A stretch of 64,000 bases of DNA, taken from assembly GCF_000165395.2 (NCBI RefSeq), contig NC_067396.1, positions 558,001 to 622,000 on the forward strand. The letters run 5' to 3'. Source of the DNA: Babesia bovis T2Bo. Lineage: Eukaryota > Apicomplexa > Aconoidasida > Piroplasmida > Babesiidae. Shown here one piece after another: positions 57,795-64,000 of the stretch; the first letter of the stretch is position 1; every line of letters begins with the position of its first letter. Both the position numbers and the translations under genes were made by a program. A model generated the notes under the pieces. That model was not told the DNA's origin. It ran no database searches and worked only from the letters and a program-made list of their open reading frames with translations.

Positions 57795-59397
57795 TTATAG
57801 TCTTTTGCGTTTTGCTGCTTCGTATTTTGCTTGGAACTTGCTAACTCGTTTGTTGGTGTTCGTTCTTCCCTTGTGATTCAATTTTTCAGACTGTACCCTA
57901 CGTAGGGACTCGGCACAGAGAGCATGCTTTGCCAGAGCAGTGTCTTCGTCCAGATCCTGTTTACATTATACAACCACGGCATATGACATACCGTGAATTC
58001 CTCTAGTTTCTTGTTGAGTGCCAGTTCTATGCGTTGGAACAGTTCGACATCATACCTGAATCATATGCATCATGTTGTGTTAGACCTACTGTGTGACTAC
58101 TGTCAAGGCCAACCCTGACCTTCCCGCTCGTGCAGTGCGTCCAACCCTGTGTATATAGTCTTTGGAGCACTCTGGGATATCGAAATTGATTACAAGTTCG
58201 ACCATGGGCAGATCTAATCCACGTCCACCGACTTCGGTTGCAACTAGAATGTTTACTGAGCCTATTGATACATGTGCTTAAACAAATCACTTGACATACC
58301 TGTTTTGAATATTTGCAGGGCTCTGGAACGGTCGGCCTGTGTCATTTTCCCATGCAAGCATACCTTGCATATCTGATGAGCAAGAATATGCAACCTACAG
58401 TTGTGAATTTCAGTCCCTTGAGATACGCAGCGCACCTCTGGGCGCCGTCGCAGGTCTTGCAGAATACTATGGCAGTGCGTGTCGCATAGTACCACAGTAG
58501 TGCAGCCAAATATGTGTACTTGTATTTTTGGGGCACGAGTAAGAAACGCTGGTCCAGGTTCTCTGCAGTACTATACTTATCATCTACTTGTACCTGTACT
58601 AGAGTGTGTTTGTGATGGATAATCACTCACTGATATGGGATCCTTCAGCGCCATTTTCTGCAGTTTGCTTAGTTTCTTTGTCATAGTTGCGGAGAACAGG
58701 AACGTCTGCCTCTCGGTGGGCATTGCCTGCACATAGTTAAAACGTAATCTATTAGCTTACGTGTATGATTTTATCTAGTTCTTCATCGAAATCTTGCGAT
58801 AGGAGGCGGTCTGCCTCATCGATAACCAGCTTTTTGACTGTGGACAAAGAGAATCCCTTTGTATTTTCCACATGGTCAGCTAACCTGCCGGGTGATGCCA
58901 CAATGACGTGAGGTCGCTTTGCCAATGCCGATGCTTGATGTACCATGTCCACTCCACCTATGATGACACAGACCTGCAATGCGATAGAGCTGCTCAGTGC
59001 TCGGAACTGTTCGGCAATTTGTTCACAGAGCTCCCTGCTGGGTGCGAGCACAACACAATATATCCTTTGTACATCTTCGAGCAGGTGATGCAGCACTGGT
59101 ATTGTGAATGCGCCAGTCTTCCCTGAGCCCGTCACAGCAAGGCCGATCACATCTCGGCCATTAAGTGCATGTGGTATGGCGGCCATTTGTATAGGGGTTG
59201 GGTGCCTGCCATCCCATGGACTGGCACGCCTTGCATAATTCCGGGCACACTCCCAGCGACTGGAAAGTCGTGGTCGTTGAAGCTTCATTTGACTGCGTCT
59301 CGGTTTGCATATGCTGTTTGGTGGACGGTGCCTGTAGTCGTGCTTTGAAGTCCTCCAAGGCATCCACGCCTTCTGAGTCGCTGTCTTGACTCGACAT
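57795..59397 (-). pseudogene. DDX47-like helicase copy B with a one-base frameshift
   Basis: Equals 50683-52284 except for one added base in the Q motif (APTPIQ becomes APNPYT) that shifts the frame about 65 codons in and soon reaches a stop. All other motifs ([20 protein letters not shown]) remain unchanged downstream and could only be read from a start in the other frame. Probably a recent pseudogene, though the frame from an upstream ATG at 59363 runs into the intact core. Confidence 0.85.
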
Positions 59398-59617
59398 TAT
59401 TTTGCTATGATCTGTGTTATAGTGTTTAACGTCAAGTGCCAAAAAGTGGATACTGATTTGCTTTACATACAGCATATAGCTATGGTCATCTACCTACGGG
59501 TTGAAAGCCCGGAATTGCTACAGAGATAACCTGAATGATTAGTATGCAATCTAGGATTAACAACTTGTTATCATGGATCACTACGGTTCATTCTCTAGAA
59601 GCCTTTCAATTCATTTA

Positions 59618-59757
59618 ATACCCGCGAAGAACCTGTGGGAGTACAGCTCGGAGCTGTTACTACCACCAAGACGCTTTCGCGGGTTCACCACTAGCAAACG
59701 ACGTATGAAGTCCTTGACCTCAACCCTCACAGACAGCGGAAACCGAATGTGGTTTGC
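59618..59757 (-). mobile_element. Inverted 140-bp fragment of the PKA gene
   Basis: The minus strand matches the PKA C-lobe at about 50368-50505 (ACCACATTCGG through TTCTTCGCGGGTAT). It lies 40 bp beyond copy B, in opposite orientation. Its ends do not coincide with any gene boundary. It looks like a piece inserted during duplication or repair; no transposon hallmarks (no terminal repeats or target duplication identified). Confidence 0.85.
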
Positions 59758-59978
59758 TATTGATAACTTATGTATATGTTACGCGCGTTGTATTATAGAA
59801 TCCCACAACACGACACACAGTTATGTTTTGTAATATATATAATTTGCAGAATTCTAAGTATAACTTATTTTTATATATTATTGTTCTGTAATTGTATATG
59901 TATAATTCTATTTTATAGGCATTTGTATTTATTTTATTATCATACTATATCTTTAGGCCATCAATAGGAATCCGTTCT

Positions 59979-60309
59979 ATGTCGACTACAGAGGACAAGG
60001 ATTGTCCATCCGGACCTTTATCGGTCTTGGAAGCTTGTGTTCGGGACAATTCACAGGTTTTGATTAACTGCCGTAGCAACCGGAAGTTGCTGGGTAGAGT
60101 AAGTTTTTTTAATCATGTAATATGTACAATACAAACAGGTTAAGGCATTTGACCGTCATTTTAATATGATTTTGACTGATGTGCGTGAGATGTGGACTGA
60201 AGTCAGTGGCGGTGGTGGCAAGAAGAAATACATGAACAAGGATCGTTACATCTCTCGTCTATTTTTGCGTGGCGATTCAGTTGTAGTCGTGCTTAGCAAC
60301 CCAAAATAA
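59979..60309 (+). CDS. SMD2: Small nuclear ribonucleoprotein SmD2, 2 exons
   Basis: Exons 59979-60098 and 60139-60309 over a 40-nt intron, 96 aa. Sm fold: [20 protein letters not shown] then [24 protein letters not shown] (Sm1), and [20 protein letters not shown] (Sm2), matching D2 specifically. Between them [16 protein letters not shown] is the D2 loop. D2 pairs with D1 in the Sm ring of the U1, U2, U4 and U5 snRNPs. The N-terminus is shorter than in animals and there is no C-terminal tail. Confidence 0.93.
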
Positions 60310-60549
60310 TTTTCAGTATCGCTTTTATAGTATATCTTTTACGTGATGTGCATCGACAGTTTTGTATGGCATTTGTGTTTACAGTGCTATTGCTTTACTT
60401 TACACATTTAGTTATTTACAGATTCGATAATGCAGTAGTCTATATTTGTTGTATTTCATGTATCCAGTGATGTTGAACGTTGACTTGCTGTCTTATATCA
60501 TTTGTTTCTGATTTAAATTGATTCTCTATTGACGCACATTAGTCATGTC

Positions 60550-63500
60550 ATGGAAACTGCCCGTAGGTTTCACTTTTTTGAGAAGCATTTGATATGTGCA
60601 TTCTCGGAGGGTATGTTATCCTTTAGTGAATGTTACTACACCATACAGACCGGGCTCCTGTTGTTTTTGAGAGTGTCGTGGATTCTGCTGGCGACGATGA
60701 TTATCTATGGATATTGGAATCTTCAGGGCGAGTGAACGCTTTATATAGACCTCACAATGACGTAAATTCGCGTGATATGCTTTTATGTCATTCCTCAAAA
60801 GCATTTGAATTTGAGGGATTTCGTCTTTTTGCTTGCCATGATGCATCGTCATTAATCATAGTAGGGTTTGTTATTCCAGGCTATCGCCATACATATGTTC
60901 CTAGGAAAGATGAAGAATCTGATTCTATGCTCAAGTTTAATACCTACAAGGTCTCATCGCAGCACATTTTATATGGAACTGATATATTGCAATTTGTACA
61001 GTCCGTACCTGTCTTTTTACCTTCCCAAGGTTTAGAGTTGGATAATATCCAGACAATTGCAGTATCTTCGTGTACTAACTTAGCCGCCGTATGTTTGTGG
61101 TATCTTTGCCATTTATGATCATAGGTTGGCACAGCCAATGGGACTGTATATCTATATTACAACTATTTATCTGCATCTTCTGATGGTTCCTGTTCGTCTC
61201 ACACGCTGACTTCACTAAGGTAATTGCTGGTTTATTATATAACATCTGTTGTACAGGTTATCTGATTTTAGCCGTGATCGTACTACTGGCTATATACGTT
61301 CAATCCACATTTGTCTTCTTGGTTCCGGTATTTTCGGTCTTAATGTTTGTTGTGAGGATGTTGTGTTTTCATTTAGGTTGGACCCCAAGCCTGAGCTGCT
61401 TAGTATGCAGCTCATAGAATCATCTTTTGAATCCTCATGCACTTTGGGCAGTGGTCAATTTGGCGTATTTAAGTCTGGCGGCATGATTGACATTTATAAT
61501 TCTGATGGCTCCATTATATCTCGTTTGAAGGGTAACGGCCGTTGTACTTCAATGACTGGTTACAAGGGTTACATTGCTATAGCATCAGTTGACTGCAAGG
61601 GTTCTCTTGATAGTTCTTATTCCACTACTTTGGTTGCTATTCATTGTCGCGTTCCTGGTATGGATTTCATCGCATATTCTCAGCACATTCCTATAGTTTT
61701 TAGATTTGAGCTTGCTCTTGGTTCTTTGTTTGTGTTGGCACGGTCGGGTTCCAGTTCATCACTGATATTATTTGAGTTGCGTGAGAAGGGTATATATGAC
61801 CGTTTGCAGATACTCATTCGTAAGCGTTTATTTGCTTGGGCTATATCCACAGCAACCTTAGAGCATCGTCCTATTTCGGAATGCGAGGAGATTCACAAGA
61901 TCCATGCCAATTGGCTTTATGACAAGGGTCGTTATGACGGTGCTGTTGATGCTTACTGCAAGGCTGGATCATCGGTTGAGCCTGGGTATGTGCTCGCTCG
62001 CTTAACTCCATTGACCTCTAAGCTATACCTTTACAAGTACTTGATAAATTTACATGAGCGTGGTAAGGCCACTAGCATTCACACGATTGTGCTGATGAGG
62101 GTTTTGCAATCTTTGTTTGAGGACAGTTCAAACAATGTGGCATCGTCGGACTCAACTTCAGATGCTGCAATTACCTCCCACGACTGCCATGAGTTGCTAT
62201 CACGGTTTTTGTCTACTTTTGGCGAATCTGAGAAGGATTCAATTCGTGAGGCTTTATATGATTGCCGATCCTCTGGTGGTTTTAATTTTGCTCGTGCTGT
62301 AGCTCTTGCTCAGCAAAACCACAATGAGTACATTGACATATTGGTGGAGGACTTTCACGACTACGGTGCTACACTGGACTACCTGCAGTCTACTAGCACC
62401 CAGGTAACTTGTAACGCCATTTTAAAGCACGGCAGGCGCCTTGTTAGGCACAATCCTGGTGCCATTTTATCCTTTATCCGTCGTATAGGTGATTCTATGC
62501 CTAAGAATAATTGCAGTTTTCTTGAAGCGTTCGTTCCTACCTTTTGTATGGAGGACCTTTTTCTTACTGACATGCTTGGTTCGTATGTCGATAACAATTC
62601 TTTGTTGATATTTTCCACTCGCCTTCACCTTTTGCTTGATCAGTATGCTGGTTTCCAGATTTCTGCAAGTCGTGACCTTACAACTGATTTACATTTGGGT
62701 AGTGGTTCCACCAGTGGAACACACCTCGATAGCCGTTCGGGTACTTGTGGAACACCTCTGGACAATAATGATGCCAGTATGGCTGTATGTCCAAACACAA
62801 TTCCGGGTGGTGCTACTATCTCTTCTGATGCTAAGTACACTGATTCAGGCTCACTATCTGGTAATTTTGACACTGCGGTTCTGGAGGATCGACTATGGAA
62901 GTTGCTTAATGGCAACACTCAGTTGGCTGGTCACCAGCTTATAGCTTTGTTGCTGTGCCTGGTGTATAATTATCAGCGTGGTGCTAATTCCATGGCTATT
63001 AAGATGGGTTACTATCACCTTCCTTTGGTGCTTGCCGGTATGCGTGATGACGGTGTTGACACCAATACGTTTGACCTATTGAACCATGCTTTAAGTTATG
63101 GTTACAATGAGCCAACGCTTTGGGTTGGTACTCTGTCCTTGTTACTATCATCTCCCAATGACATTTCGGAGTTGTTGCGCGTTGCTCTTCAGCACATTCA
63201 GACTCACAACTTGTTGAGTTTCGCTAGTGTGTTGACTATTCTTCAGCGCAACTCTCATTTGCGCTTTGGTGATGTAAAGGTTCGTTTTAATTTAGACTCC
63301 ATATGGTTTTAGGACTACTTGCGTCGAGAATTCCGCCAGATTGGTGATTTGTTGCATGAGTATGAGCGTGACATAAGTCAGGACAAGGCTGACTGTCAGC
63401 AGATGAACCGCGACTTGCAGCGTTTGCAGCATTCTTACGTTGTGATTAACAACAGTAACTGCTCTCGTTGTGAGTTATGTCTTGAGATGCCATCACTACA

Positions 63501-63749
63501 CTTTTACTGCCAGCATTCATTTCACACTTACTGCATTGGCAGTGATGGCTTATGTCCCAAGTGTGGACCCATAGCCAATGAGGGCGGGGTTAGTTTGCAT
63601 TAGTGCTTTTATAGTGTATACAGTATGGCGTGGACTCACAGAAGCGTCTGGAGCATCAGGATAACTTTTTTAAGTTTTTGAGTGGTGCTACTGACCCGTT
63701 TGTTTACATGACGCAGCAGTTGGAGTGGTTTGCATTTTCCCAGGCTTAA
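60550..63749 (+). CDS. VPS11: Vacuolar protein sorting-associated protein 11 (VPS11), 6 exons
   Basis: Exons 60550-60610, 60649-61088, 61125-61219, 61257-63279, 63313-63588 and 63624-63749; 1006 aa, all in phase. The N-terminus METARRFHFFEKHLICAF begins a beta-propeller. Clathrin-type alpha-solenoid repeats follow (ANWLYDKGRYDGAVDAYCKA). A C-terminal RING ends the protein: CSRCELCLEMPSLHFYCQHS, HTYCIGSDGLCPKCGP. VPS11 is the RING-bearing core subunit shared by HOPS and CORVET tethers that drive endolysosomal fusion; in Apicomplexa these complexes serve rhoptry and microneme delivery. Two introns begin GTTCGT or GTTAGT instead of GTAAG/GTATG. The last exon is only 41 codons long and its loss would change the tail. 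Confidence 0.9.
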
Positions 63750-63823
63750 CGGTTGCAACATGCGCTATTAATACTATTTCATCTTTCGTCATGTATATGT
63801 TACTTGTGTAGTTTTATTTATTG

Positions 63824-64000
63824 TTAAACTCGGTCTTTTAATACCTGGTTGATTTGGTTGACTCGCTCCTGGAGTCCTACTGCCGATTCACTGATTCGAT
63901 CTAGATCATCATTTTGTTTTTGCACGGCATTTGCGATAGTTTCAGTCTTTTGGCGGTTATTCCTCAGTTCCTCAATCAGTATATCTAGGTGGTCGCTTGT
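63824..64000 (-). CDS. SNARE-like coiled-coil protein C-terminus (partial)
   Basis: The window edge cuts the gene; 58 codons and the TAA at 63824-63826 remain. The frame reads LDILIEELRNNRQKTETIAN, QKQNDDLDRISESAVGLQER and ends KDRV. It shows a heptad-like layer pattern and a Gln-Asn-Asp-Asp near the position of a SNARE zero layer, with a following LDRI as in Qbc/Qc SNAREs. There is no TM segment, as in SNAP-25-type SNAREs. Another coiled-coil protein is possible. Confidence 0.4.
   Translation of the reverse strand, partial: TSDHLDILIEELRNNRQKTETIANAVQKQNDDLDRISESAVGLQERVNQINQVLKDRV

Larger units (their letters stand above)
57410..59577 (+). repeat. Segmental duplication, copy B (2168 bp)
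   Basis: Near-identical to 50298-52464, same orientation. Differences seen: Pro to Arg codon at 57452 (CCT/CGT), one extra T near 59199, A/G near 59438 and G/C near 59565. The left edge cuts into the kinase coding sequence. Confidence 0.97.

Overview
The window looks like a nuclear chromosome segment of a piroplasm, most likely Babesia sensu stricto and B. bovis-like. The evidence is as follows. Almost every gene is cut by tiny introns, mostly 33-40 nt, with GT..AG ends and AT-rich interiors. Apicomplexan hallmarks are present: an alveolin, a TRAP-family adhesin with a TSP1-like module and a Trp near its C-terminus, an apicoplast-type ribosome recycling factor and a Ser-less mitochondrial acyl carrier protein. 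A 1089-aa secreted protein with FAINT-like repeats resembles Babesia spherical body protein 3. Genes are dense and lie on both strands. Species assignment is inference, because no search was possible.

Layout. 1-3.6 kb: lipoate-protein ligase, tRNA-Lys and an RCC1-repeat protein. 3.6-7.9 kb: CWC25-like splicing factor and organellar IF-2. 7.9-13.6 kb: B-box/PH protein, a TOG/HEAT protein and small candidate genes. 13.8-20.6 kb: ARP4, mitochondrial ACP, nucleolar GTPase NOG2, RNA polymerase I subunit RPA43 and RRF. 20.8-25.4 kb: macro + CRAL-TRIO (GDAP2-like) protein, a CZIB-like protein without its CXXC pairs, and a PITP-PH protein. 26.5-31.3 kb: calmodulin, an unknown protein, a STIMATE/TMEM110-like membrane protein, a 74-aa hidden gene, and ribosomal protein L17 with a structured intron. 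31.5-43.8 kb: a helical-repeat protein, a small conserved-looking protein, a secreted acidic protein, an alveolin and a 1675-aa TRAP-like adhesin with five 246-bp repeats. 44.8-48 kb: intron-rich glycerol kinase and a hidden four- or five-TM protein. 49.4-59.8 kb: PKA-like kinase and DDX47/Rrp3-like helicase, the SBP3-like gene, then a 2.17-kb near-identical copy of the kinase tail plus helicase and a small inverted kinase fragment. 60-64 kb: SmD2, VPS11 and the end of a SNARE-like coiled-coil gene.

Most genes are housekeeping (splicing, ribosome biogenesis, organellar translation, vesicle tethering, lipid transfer). The parasite-specific part is the alveolin/TRAP region and the SBP3 locus. 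At the SBP3 locus a segmental duplication brackets the secreted-antigen gene. This suggests that the antigen gene and the duplication entered a conserved housekeeping neighbourhood in the same event or in linked events.

Splice sites were worked out by eye. They were accepted where reading phase, GT..AG borders and protein-family fit agreed. Junctions I could not resolve are stated in the entries.
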